The position numbers were made by a program, and so were the translations under genes. The notes beneath the pieces are model-generated. The model did no database searches and was not told the DNA's origin. It was given only the letters and a program-made list of their open reading frames with translations. From Nostoc sp. TCL26-01 (GTDB taxonomy: Bacteria; Cyanobacteriota; Cyanobacteriia; Cyanobacteriales; Nostocaceae), in NCBI RefSeq assembly GCF_013393945.1, contig NZ_CP040297.1, forward strand, positions 372,001 through 436,000: a stretch of 64,000 bases of DNA, written 5' to 3'. Shown in pieces: positions 9,113 to 17,481 of this stretch (positions within the stretch are counted from its first letter, which is position 1; every line of letters starts with the position of its first letter).

Positions 9113-9579
9113 ACACAAATCACTGGTTGCACAATCTGTCTTCTGATTTCTGGAAAATTTTGACTCGCTGCTTGAACACACTAGCACCTCAACGCAATGT
9201 GTTTCTTGAGAGTCTCTCAATAATTCTGCCGCGATCGCTAGTCCAAAATCAATCCCTGCTGAGAGGAATAAACTAAATCGTTACAACTATCACATATCAG
9301 CGTGCAGCATAATCCCTCACAAATTAAGGGACTATAAATAACGGTAAACCTATCGGTAATATGTATATTATATTTTAATCACACATAAGTCTATCGATAA
9401 ACCGTATATTATTAAATAACTAGCAATTAAAGAAATTCACAAAGCAAATTCAGAGCTAATTCAGTTACAGGTTCTGATATTTGTCACATTGCGCTGTGCT
9501 GAGTTGAATAGCTGCTCCAAGCTTGTTCAATAGCGTTTTTACTGAACCAGGAACGATGAGAAAATAACCAGGAGTAAAT
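9113..9579. other. AT-rich gap between divergent genes
   Basis: This is the divergent upstream region of the acetyltransferase and DUF442 genes. It is AT-rich in its middle (9340-9420), with CTATCGGTAATATGTATATT and a related CTATCGATAAACCGTATATT, possibly an imperfect operator pair. Nothing else is recognised. Confidence 0.4.
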
Positions 9580-10050
9580 GTGATCAACGCCATACGGATT
9601 AACGAAAACTTGACAACCACAGGACAAGTCATACCCAGACAGCTAGAGCAAGCTATTCAAGAAGGGTTTAAATCGGTTTTAAATTTGCGATCGCCTGACG
9701 AGTTAGGATTTTCCCTAGATGAGGAGAAAGTGGCACAAGCGTTAGGGTTACATTATATGAACGTGCCACTCAAACTAGAAGCCTTAAACGAAGAACTGAT
9801 TACGAGTATTTTGGCAACCTTAGAGCATTTGCCTAAACCAGCCGTGATACACTGTGCCGCAGGGATGCGATCGACTGGAATAGCCTTACTGAGTGTCGCC
9901 ATCAAAGAAGGATTAACACCAGAGCAAACCCTAGCCAAAGCCAGGAGTCTAGGGTTTAGCTTTCTAGAACACTCTGGCATTAATCCGCGACTCAAGCAAC
10001 TCTTTGTAGACTATGTGAATAAACACACGAATGTAGCGGTATCTTTTTAA
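9580..10050 (+). CDS. DUF442-type protein phosphatase-like domain protein
   Basis: A 156-residue stand-alone domain resembling the phosphatase-like part of beta-lactamase-hydrolase-like (BLH/DUF442) proteins. It opens with the GQVxPxQLEQAIQEGFKSVLNLRSPDE block and has the P-loop-like motif HCAAGMRS with C92 and R97, the shorter C-x4-R spacing of this family rather than C-x5-R of true tyrosine phosphatases. Such domains accompany sulfur-metabolism hydrolases, but no metallo-beta-lactamase domain is fused here. The start is GTG at 9580, preceded by GGAG five bases upstream; the overlapping ATG is out of frame. Confidence 0.8.
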   Translation: MINAIRINENLTTTGQVIPRQLEQAIQEGFKSVLNLRSPDELGFSLDEEKVAQALGLHYMNVPLKLEALNEELITSILATLEHLPKPAVIHCAAGMRSTGIALLSVAIKEGLTPEQTLAKARSLGFSFLEHSGINPRLKQLFVDYVNKHTNVAVSF

Positions 10051-10910
10051 CCCTAACTACAAATACAGGATGTAAGGGACTTCCCACTAAAAGGCAGGGG
10101 AGGCAGGGGAGGAAAAATCCCATGATCATATTTGCTCTCACCCATTGAATATTTTATTTTCTGGAAGTCCCTAAACAGTAGAGACGTAGCAGTGCTACGT
10201 CTCTACTACATTGCTACGTCTTTACAAGGATCAGGATATCGGGTGAATATTTCCCAATCCTTAATCCCCAATCCCCAATTCCCAATCTCATCCAAAAATT
10301 AAAGTGCCAACTATATTTAATATTTAATTTATACACATATGCCAAATATGATGTTAACATCATCGTCATCAAGCTAAATTATTGAGGATGTCCAGAGAAA
10401 CAACTTCAATGCTTTTTTGACGAAGATTTGTTAACATTCACAACTTTGAATCATCGCAGTAAAGATTGTTAATACATTGTTAAAAATTTTACGGTAAAAA
10501 CCTTCACATACCTTTTCAGGTATAGATAGATTTAACGAAAACGTATTAACCTTTACCCTAATCCTTAATTACCAATCAGACTGTTTTTCAGCTTAGTAAA
10601 AATAACTCAACATAAGATTTTCAGCTATGCAAATAATGTATTTAGCTCATGTTTGTGGTGGCTAACAATTTGTGATGAGTTGGCAATGGTATGTGTTTTT
10701 GCAAGTAGCATAGGTGCAGCCAAACGCAGGTATGGCTCTAACTTGTGCTGTTTAGAGTACCAGTTTGCATTAACTATAGCTATTGATTACCAAGCAGCAA
10801 AACATTAACAAACATTGATTGCATCAGTTTGTAACAAACTTATCAAAAAATGCGAAATGCCGCACTTTGATTTGTAGTTCAGAACATCTTGGAAAAAGAG
10901 AGCAACTGCA
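10051..10910. other. Long non-coding gap with repeats
   Basis: This 860-base gap holds a G-rich run (AGGGGAGGCAGGGGAGG near 10097), the GTAGAGACG palindrome at 10178-10206, and CAATCCCCA-type repeats near 10256-10290. The remainder is AT-rich with no plausible reading frame; it probably carries the promoter of the hydrolase gene at 10911. Confidence 0.5.
10178..10206. repeat. GTAGAGACG palindrome
   Basis: Perfect 13-base arms (GTAGAGACGTAGC / GCTACGTCTCTAC) enclose a three-base loop AGT. It belongs to the family also found at 16211, 16276, 44733 and 48634. A partial copy follows (GCTACGTCTTTAC). Confidence 0.85.
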
Positions 10911-11918
10911 ATGGCTTGTGATTATATTGTGTTTATTCATGGTGTGAATACCCGATACGAAGGGGTAAAACCTACCTACGCCAACAAACTTATCGAATTA
11001 ATTCAGCAGCAATTAGGTAATAGCCACAAAATCAAACCCGTAATTCTTTACTGGGGTAATATTGGTGATAAAGGCGATAAATTGCTGTTAAAAGAAGTAC
11101 AAAAATCACCAGTCTGGAACAAACTTTGGTTTCAGCGCTTTCGTTCTCAACAAATGCTTGAGTTTATTGGTGATGCCGCCTTATACGTCAGTCGATACAA
11201 AGCAGCTGAAGTAGTTGAAATCCTGACAAAACAAGCAATGGCAGGACTAAAAGACTACAATCCCCAAGAAGACAGAGTACATTTAGTTAGTCATAGTTTA
11301 GGAACAATTATCTTATTTGATGTCCTCTTTGCTTCTCGTTGGGATGAAGAGGGAATACTTGGATATGAGGCTGTAAAAGAAACACGAAATACTATCTTTG
11401 GGATAGAACCGACTTCCAAAGAAGGGGTACGTTTAACCAGCATTCATACAATGGGTTCTCCAGTAGCCTTGTTTTATCTGATGGATGTTGACGACACTAC
11501 AAAGGAGAGGAAAACTCTGCAAGGTAAAAATATCAATACTCATGACATTACCCCACGTTTAGAGATATTTTTGGATAACTTGCATCGAGAATTAGGAGAA
11601 AAGAAACTACCTTGGAGTAACTTTATTCATCCAGGTGATCCCATAGCTTATCCATTATGCACACTACTTCCTCAACTTGTTGATGGCAGACGTAAGTACA
11701 TAGATATTCAAGATATAGTCACTCAAAACTATAGCTGGCTTTACTTCATCGGTAGCTTATTCAGACGTACACCAATAGCATTGATTCAAGGTGGTGATGC
11801 ACACAATAGTTACTGGAGTAATCCAGAAGTAGCTAAAAAAATTGCAGAAACGTTAAAAATCACAAAAAATAATTCCCTACGCAAAGACTCTATTGGAGAA
11901 TTAAAGACAATAAATTGA
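10911..11918 (+). CDS. Alpha/beta-hydrolase (lipase/esterase-like)
   Basis: The 335-residue protein starts with the hydrolase strand-turn DYIVFIHGVNTR, which holds an oxyanion-hole HG, and has the nucleophile elbow SHSLGT (serine near residue 128) after the strand RVHLV. A late histidine in GGDAHNSYW (near 300) could complete the triad. It lacks a signal peptide. The overall pattern recalls cytoplasmic serine hydrolases acting on lipids or esters. It precedes the SRPBCC and lipoxygenase genes on the same strand, so release of a fatty acid for oxidation is a plausible but unproven role. Confidence 0.75.
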   Translation: MACDYIVFIHGVNTRYEGVKPTYANKLIELIQQQLGNSHKIKPVILYWGNIGDKGDKLLLKEVQKSPVWNKLWFQRFRSQQMLEFIGDAALYVSRYKAAEVVEILTKQAMAGLKDYNPQEDRVHLVSHSLGTIILFDVLFASRWDEEGILGYEAVKETRNTIFGIEPTSKEGVRLTSIHTMGSPVALFYLMDVDDTTKERKTLQGKNINTHDITPRLEIFLDNLHRELGEKKLPWSNFIHPGDPIAYPLCTLLPQLVDGRRKYIDIQDIVTQNYSWLYFIGSLFRRTPIALIQGGDAHNSYWSNPEVAKKIAETLKITKNNSLRKDSIGELKTIN

Positions 11919-12090
11919 AGTCCGTTTTCCATCCCTCATTGGCAACTGAGGTAAATATCACAAAACTTAAATATCAGCAGCGCATAATTTCAGTCGATGG
12001 GACTGATAAGTTAGCAAAATTACGAAACTGGTATTTCAGCAATGAAAACCCGAACTGTGAAATTCCAACTTTGATTTTTGCAATATATGT

Positions 12091-12141
12091 AGGGTGGGCA
12101 ATGCCTACCAAATGATAAGTTTGATGGGCATTGCCCACCCT
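12091..12141. repeat. Inverted repeat AGGGTGGGCAATGCC
   Basis: Fifteen-base perfect arms (12091-12105 and 12127-12141) surround a 21-base loop. The left arm overlaps a spurious frame downstream of the hydrolase gene. No T-run follows, so it is a dispersed palindrome more than a terminator. Confidence 0.8.
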
Positions 12142-12277
12142 GCAATTCAGTCTATATAGAGCAGAGTGTACAAACTTTAAACCTGTAACTCGCTTCTAAA
12201 GAATTGATATTGGGAATTTGTGCGCTTAAGTTTCTTACCTCTCACAAGATTCATTATTTTACTCAGGAGAAATCAAT

Positions 12278-13201
12278 ATGCCTTTAATCTTCAGCCCCGT
12301 TGAAGTTGAATATCTAGCTTCTGGTAAACGCCTCTCACGTACCAGCAATAATCCCACTCCTCTATCACCCAAACAATTCTGGGCTGCATTCGACGACTAT
12401 TTAACAGTCCAACAGGCTTTAAGCGGACACCCTGATGTCAAACTAGAAAGCGACAAACCTGCTAATGGAGTAGGCGCTACTATTTACTTTGAATATAGAG
12501 AATCAGTTACTCGTGAAACTCTAGTTGTCTACGATGAAGAAAAACATATCTGGAAGATTAACCTCCCAGAACCCAATTCTATTTTCGCCTTCTATGAAGC
12601 CACTGCGAGAGTGTTTAAAGCTAGTGAGGGTGATGGTTCTGAAGTTACTCTAACTATCGATTTTGCCCTTCAAGGTAAAGATGCAGAAGAACGTACCGCT
12701 ATTCTGCATACAATGGCTAACTCAGCCCAACCCCAAAGGATCGAAGAACTGAATACTTTCGTTCTCGAACGTGATGGACTCAGAAGCTCATTTGAGATTG
12801 AAGTTCACGCTTCTGCTGATAAATTGTGGTCAGTCATTGGTAACTGGGAAGATGTTTCTTGGGTACAGTATGCGACTGATGTGAGAATGATTCCGGCTGA
12901 TGGCAGAAAGATATTTTTCCCACACAACAATGTAGTGGAAGAAAGACTCGTATATGCGGATGATGCAGACAGAACTTTAGTTTATGAAGTGAGAAAGAGT
13001 TCCTTACCTGTAAGCCTCTACAGAGGTACTGTCCAGCTTGTACCCGTAGATGATAATTTGACTAAAGTCAAGTACAACAACGTCTTCTTACCCAAAGAGA
13101 AAAAAGATCCTCACAAAGTACAAGCCGATATCGAAAAACTGTTCAACGATAGATTTAAGTGGTTCCAATCTGCATTTGACAGTAGAGTTAAGTGCCACTA
13201 A
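12278..13201 (+). CDS. Tandem SRPBCC (START-like) domain protein
   Basis: The 307-residue protein seems to hold two START/Bet v1-like domains that form hydrophobic ligand cavities. Domain 1 (about 15-145) has the LSPKQFWAAFDDYL helix start, as in polyketide-cyclase-like proteins; domain 2 (about 160-300) has FEIEVHASADKLWSVIGNWEDVSWVQYATDVRM, a clear SRPBCC opening, and ends in an amphipathic helix KVQADIEKLFNDRFKWFQSAF. AGGAGA precedes the ATG. It lies between a hydrolase and an SRPBCC-C2-lipoxygenase fusion gene, so binding or presenting a lipid is a reasonable guess. No catalytic residues can be named. Confidence 0.75.
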   Translation: MPLIFSPVEVEYLASGKRLSRTSNNPTPLSPKQFWAAFDDYLTVQQALSGHPDVKLESDKPANGVGATIYFEYRESVTRETLVVYDEEKHIWKINLPEPNSIFAFYEATARVFKASEGDGSEVTLTIDFALQGKDAEERTAILHTMANSAQPQRIEELNTFVLERDGLRSSFEIEVHASADKLWSVIGNWEDVSWVQYATDVRMIPADGRKIFFPHNNVVEERLVYADDADRTLVYEVRKSSLPVSLYRGTVQLVPVDDNLTKVKYNNVFLPKEKKDPHKVQADIEKLFNDRFKWFQSAFDSRVKCH

Positions 13202-13235
13202 CGATTTGATGTCTGGGTTGGGTTTCCTTACGTCA

Positions 13236-13405
13236 ACCCAACACCAAGATATTGGTTAAGCTTTCAGTATCTATCCTTGTTAGGTTGATGCAAAAAACCA
13301 AGCTACATTACCTGAATTTCTCACCAGATTCAGATCAGTAGGTTGGGTTGACGTAAGAAAACCCAACACCGAGATATTGGTTAAGTTTTCAATATCTATG
13401 TTGGG
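13236..13405. repeat. Direct repeat pair containing AACCCAACACC
   Basis: Two roughly 45-base copies (13236-13280 and 13361-13405) share ACCCAACACC(A/G)AGATATTGG and TTAAG-TTTC-A-TATCTAT. Each is preceded by a GGGTTGACGTAAG / CTTACGTCAACCC palindromic part in opposite orientation. They occupy most of the gap before the lipoxygenase gene. Further GGGTTGCGCTGCGCTTAACCC pairing follows at 13405-13428. Confidence 0.7.
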
Positions 13406-13623
13406 TTGCGCTGCGCTTAACCCAACCTACATCTGCGATATCTGTGGCTTGTGAGAAATGCAGGATTAGTAACCCAAGTTACTAGTTATGTAGATATATT
13501 CTCTGGATTTGGTCATTACTAATTGGTAATGGAGATGGAATTCTTACCAATTATTCAGAGCTAAAATTGCGAACTTGTTTAATTTCCAGCAAACTCTATT
13601 CAAACAGTTTTAGAGGTAACTTC

Positions 13624-16152
13624 ATGAGCTACGGTGCAAGTGTTACAGGTGTTGTTCGTGCGCCTATTGAGAAAGTATGGCAAGCATTTCGTCCTTTTGG
13701 TTCCGAGATCAGAAAATGGTGGCCTATTTATGAATCTTTGACATTAGAACCACCAGGAAAAGACGAGGTTGGGGCTGTACGCTCTTTTAAGACAGTCACA
13801 GGTAGAGAATATAAAGAACGTCTAGAAGCCCGTGATGACAAACAATATGTACTGAAATACTCTTTAGTGGAGGCTAAACCGAGCGTTCCTACACTCACGA
13901 GTATTGTTACTACTGTGGAAATGTCTGCTAAAAGTGCCACTGAAACTACAATTCATTGGTCATCGGAAGTGGAAGTGGGAGCAATTGTTTCTGGGCAAGT
14001 TGTGAGCGCTCAACAAAAAGCTTACACAGATGCAATTCAATCTCTGGATAAATATTTTAATCCTAGTTTTGGCACACTAGAAGTTGAACTAATTAGTGGT
14101 AGTAATTTAGTCCAAACAGGCTTTTTTCTACCCGATCCTTATGTTGTAGTTCATTTAGATGAAGGACAACCAAAAGAATCACACGTCTGTTTCCAAACTA
14201 CTAATCCAGTATGGAGACAAAAGCTGACATTAGATGTATTGAGTACTGCTGGCAAATTGAGATTTAGTGTTTGGGATGCTAATTTGGGTCGAGATGATTT
14301 TCTCGGTTCAGCTGAGTTAGACTTACACGAATTAGTCGATGGTCAGATAACACGTAAAAATTTAGTTCTCAATAGTACTAAACACGGACAGATTAGCGTT
14401 TCCTTGTTGCTAGACCTCAGTTCTGGGGAGAAATTACCCCCGACGAAAGAGATGGAGCAAGAAATGGCGATCGCCTTTTTGCATGGTCTCCTAGATGACC
14501 TGAAAACCCAAGTACTACTGATTATGCAGCAAGAAGCTGTGGGTGAAGGTCAAAAGTACGAATATGTCAAGTATCCTCGCCGTACCGATGCGCCAGATTT
14601 ACCACTAGAAGATTTTCCCCCAATGGTGAAGGGATTACCGCCTGGACAGGGTTTACCACCAAAGAAATTTGGCTTAATGTCAGAACGGTTAGCCGAGTAT
14701 GTTTATTCAGAACTAGGGTTTTTAAATAGACTGCAAAAGACAATTCAAGCTGGTGGTGATCCTTGGACAGCCTATTATGCTTACTGGATACCATCGCCAG
14801 ATAAAATTCCCCAGACTTGGAAAGATGATGCTGAATTTTGCCGCCAGCTGATCCAAGGTGTCAACCCGATGATCATTAAACTTTGCACAGATATTAAAGC
14901 GGTTCCACCAGATTTAGCACAACTCACAGCCCAAGGAAAAACTCTTCCCGAACTGATAGCAGAAAAACGGTTATTTATTCTAGACTACGCAGACTTAGAA
15001 GATGTCCCCCAACTACAAGGGAAAGTTTTCTATGCACCAACCGTTTTGGTTTATCGGGAATTATTGGAAAATGGTAAGTCTCGGTTGAATTTGGTGGGTA
15101 TTCAGTTAACCCGTCACAAAGACCGCAAAAATCAAATCTATACTCCTAATTCCCAAACTCCTTACAAGTACTTGCTGGCGAAGATTCATGCAGCTTGTGC
15201 TGATGGTCAATACCATCAGTTTACTTACCATTTGGGTTTAAGTCACTTGGCAATGGAGCCATTTGCAATTAGTCACCATAACGCCTTCCCTAAAGATCAT
15301 CCCATTGGTCAATTGCTCAAACCCCACCTGGAAGACACCATTGGGATTAACTACCTGGCTCGTCAGACCTTGGTTTCTAAAGTCGTTCCCTTTACTGATC
15401 GCACCTTTGCCACCGGCACATCTGGAGGATTAAGATTAATATGGAAAGCTTGGAAAAGATGGGACTTTTTCGGTTCTAGCTTCCCCGAAGACTTGCAGTC
15501 ACGGGGATTTGATGAAAAAGGTTCTGAAGGTGTACAAGACTTCTACTTCCGGGAAGATGGCTTTAAGATTTGGAATGCCTACCTAGAATATACTGGCAAT
15601 GTGGTCAATGATGTGTATAAAGATGATGCCGCAGTGGCAGCAGACCCAGTAATTCAAGCTTGGGCAAAAGAAACAGCAGACCCCGAAAAAGGTGCTGTAC
15701 CTGGATTTCCTAGTGCGATCGCCACAAAAGAACTACTGGTTAAAACTTTAACTAACATTATCTTCCTTGGCAGCGCTCAACATTCAGCCATCAACTTTTC
15801 CCAATATCAAGCTTTGGGATACGTCCCCAACCGTCCCAACGTCATGTTTAAGGGAGTCCCAGAAACCGCAGGCGACATTACAATGGAGTATCTACTCAGC
15901 ACCTTGCAAAGTTTCCCCACTGCCCACTTCCAGATATTTTTCTCCAACTTCCTCTCTACCCCATCTCTGCATCCCCTATCAGTCTTAACCAGACCAGATA
16001 AAATATCCGCAGAAACCCATGCTAAATTCAAGGCGAAACTAGACCAGATAGCCGCCGAAATTGATCAACGGAACGAAAAACTCAAACAAGAAGGTAAGAT
16101 TCCTTATCCTTACTTGTCACCTAAAATGATAGCCTCCAGCATTGATACGTAG
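13624..16152 (+). CDS. SRPBCC-C2-lipoxygenase fusion protein
   Basis: The 842-residue protein joins three parts: a START-like SRPBCC domain (about 1-145), a C2 domain (about 149-265; GTLEVELISGSNL, DPYVVVHLD, VWDANLGRDDFLGSAELDL), and a lipoxygenase domain (about 275-842) that should insert O2 into polyunsaturated fatty acids. The iron site is intact: the H-x4-H-x4-H-x17-H-x8-H pattern falls at residues 531, 536, 541, 559 and 568, and H-x3-N at 720/724 (HSAIN). The last residue, whose carboxylate should be the final iron ligand, is Thr, where most lipoxygenases have Ile. ATG at 13624 follows GAGGTAACTTC; an upstream in-frame TTG at 13567 has no such site. C2 probably replaces the PLAT domain as membrane anchor. 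Confidence 0.92.
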   Translation: MSYGASVTGVVRAPIEKVWQAFRPFGSEIRKWWPIYESLTLEPPGKDEVGAVRSFKTVTGREYKERLEARDDKQYVLKYSLVEAKPSVPTLTSIVTTVEMSAKSATETTIHWSSEVEVGAIVSGQVVSAQQKAYTDAIQSLDKYFNPSFGTLEVELISGSNLVQTGFFLPDPYVVVHLDEGQPKESHVCFQTTNPVWRQKLTLDVLSTAGKLRFSVWDANLGRDDFLGSAELDLHELVDGQITRKNLVLNSTKHGQISVSLLLDLSSGEKLPPTKEMEQEMAIAFLHGLLDDLKTQVLLIMQQEAVGEGQKYEYVKYPRRTDAPDLPLEDFPPMVKGLPPGQGLPPKKFGLMSERLAEYVYSELGFLNRLQKTIQAGGDPWTAYYAYWIPSPDKIPQTWKDDAEFCRQLIQGVNPMIIKLCTDIKAVPPDLAQLTAQGKTLPELIAEKRLFILDYADLEDVPQLQGKVFYAPTVLVYRELLENGKSRLNLVGIQLTRHKDRKNQIYTPNSQTPYKYLLAKIHAACADGQYHQFTYHLGLSHLAMEPFAISHHNAFPKDHPIGQLLKPHLEDTIGINYLARQTLVSKVVPFTDRTFATGTSGGLRLIWKAWKRWDFFGSSFPEDLQSRGFDEKGSEGVQDFYFREDGFKIWNAYLEYTGNVVNDVYKDDAAVAADPVIQAWAKETADPEKGAVPGFPSAIATKELLVKTLTNIIFLGSAQHSAINFSQYQALGYVPNRPNVMFKGVPETAGDITMEYLLSTLQSFPTAHFQIFFSNFLSTPSLHPLSVLTRPDKISAETHAKFKAKLDQIAAEIDQRNEKLKQEGKIPYPYLSPKMIASSIDT

Positions 16153-16210
16153 AGAGTGCTGAGTCATGAGTCATGAGTGCTGAGTGATTAGTATTAAGTC
16201 ATAATGTTTT

Positions 16211-16304
16211 GTAGAGACGTGATTTATTGCGTCTCTACATTTGATTTTTGTATTAGACATCTGGAGAAAATGAATGTAGAGACGTTGCAGTGCAACGTCT
16301 CTAC
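16211..16304. repeat. Two GTAGAGACG palindromes in tandem
   Basis: The first (16211-16238) has nine-base arms GTAGAGACG/CGTCTCTAC around a ten-base loop. The second (16276-16304) has perfect 14-base arms GTAGAGACGTTGCA / TGCAACGTCTCTAC around one base. The second lies in about 65 bases (16256-16320) nearly identical to 48613-48678. Confidence 0.88.
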
Positions 16305-16346
16305 AAGGATTTCGGGCAATGTGTTAAAAAATAATTTAGCCATATT

Positions 16347-17324
16347 ATGAAAAAACGTCAGTTGGGAAACCAGGGTTTGACTGTTTCCGAGATTGGTTTA
16401 GGCTGTATGGGAATGACTTCCGCTTATGGTGATGCGGATGAGGCGGAAGCAATTCGGGTGATTCACAGAGCAATTGACCTGGGTGTTACATTACTAGATA
16501 CAGCTGAACTCTATGGCCCCTATACTAATGAGGAACTAGTAGGTCGAGCTATCAAAGGACGAAGAGATGAAGTAGTTATTGCTACTAAATTTGGATTGGC
16601 TATCAGTAATGGTATGGTATCAGGTACTGATAGTTCACCGGAGAATGTACGCCGGGTTTGTGATGCTTCTCTGTTGAGGCTGGGGGTTGATTATATTGAC
16701 TTATTTTACCAACATCGTGTAGACCAAAATGTGCCAATTGAAGACACTGTTGGGGCATTAGCTGAATTGGTGCAACAGGGTAAAGTTCGTTACTTGGGTT
16801 TATCCGAGGCTGGGGTAGAAACTATTAAACGCGCTCATGCAGTCCATCCCATTAGTGCTTTGCAGACAGAATATTCTCTATGGGAACGCAGTCCCGAAGC
16901 GAGAATTTTACCAGCTTTGCGAGAATTGAAAATTGGCTTTGTCCCTTACAGTCCTATTGGGCGGGGTTTTCTGACTGGGCAAATTCAGAGTTTTGCAGAC
17001 TTAGCAGAAGATGACTATCGACGCTATGATCCCAGATTTCAGGGCGATAACTTTGACAAGAACTTGCAAATTGTGGAAGAGGTAGCACAAATTGCTCAAG
17101 CTAAAGGTGCAACAAAAAGTCAAATTGCGATCGCCTGGTTATTATATCAAGGCGACGACATCGTTCCCATCCCCGGAACTAAGCGTTTACCTTACCTGGA
17201 AGAAAATGTCGGGGCGACTGAAGTTGCCTTGACACCAGAAGATTTAGCCAAATTAGATCAACTCGCATCTGTGACATCAGGCGATCGCTATACACCTGCT
17301 ATGATGGCGAGGGTGGAAAGTTAA
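16347..17324 (+). CDS. Aldo/keto reductase
   Basis: A 325-residue TIM-barrel NADPH oxidoreductase reducing aldehydes or ketones. The catalytic set is present: D51 and Y56 in DTAELYG, K81 in IATKFG and H near 122 in DLFYQHRVD. The late segment [17 protein letters not shown] forms the phosphate-binding part of the cofactor site. It resembles the AKR13/YajO-like group. It follows the lipoxygenase gene after 194 bases of palindromes, so common transcription is uncertain, though an aldehyde-reducing step would fit oxylipin breakdown. No ribosome-binding site is evident before the ATG. Confidence 0.9.
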   Translation: MKKRQLGNQGLTVSEIGLGCMGMTSAYGDADEAEAIRVIHRAIDLGVTLLDTAELYGPYTNEELVGRAIKGRRDEVVIATKFGLAISNGMVSGTDSSPENVRRVCDASLLRLGVDYIDLFYQHRVDQNVPIEDTVGALAELVQQGKVRYLGLSEAGVETIKRAHAVHPISALQTEYSLWERSPEARILPALRELKIGFVPYSPIGRGFLTGQIQSFADLAEDDYRRYDPRFQGDNFDKNLQIVEEVAQIAQAKGATKSQIAIAWLLYQGDDIVPIPGTKRLPYLEENVGATEVALTPEDLAKLDQLASVTSGDRYTPAMMARVES

Positions 17325-17327
17325 ACC

Positions 17328-17357
17328 AGTTATCAGTTATCAGTTATCAGTTATCAG
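17328..17357. repeat. AGTTATC heptamer tandem repeat
   Basis: Four exact copies of the heptamer AGTTATC plus two bases of a fifth follow directly after the aldo/keto reductase stop codon. This is a short tandem repeat of the kind common between genes of filamentous cyanobacteria. Confidence 0.85.
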
Positions 17358-17481
17358 GTAATGGGTAATTGGTGACGGTGTGCTGCACGACTAAATTTTC
17401 TTAAATGGTTGGAAATATTAACACTGACTTACTTACTTTAGTATTAGTATTTTTTTAATAAAAACAATACTAGTACTAGTA

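Noticed and set aside
11915-12115. 66-codon frame directly after the hydrolase gene
   Set aside because: Its last part is read through the left arm of the AGGGTGGGCAATGCC inverted repeat, and the rest shows no protein character.
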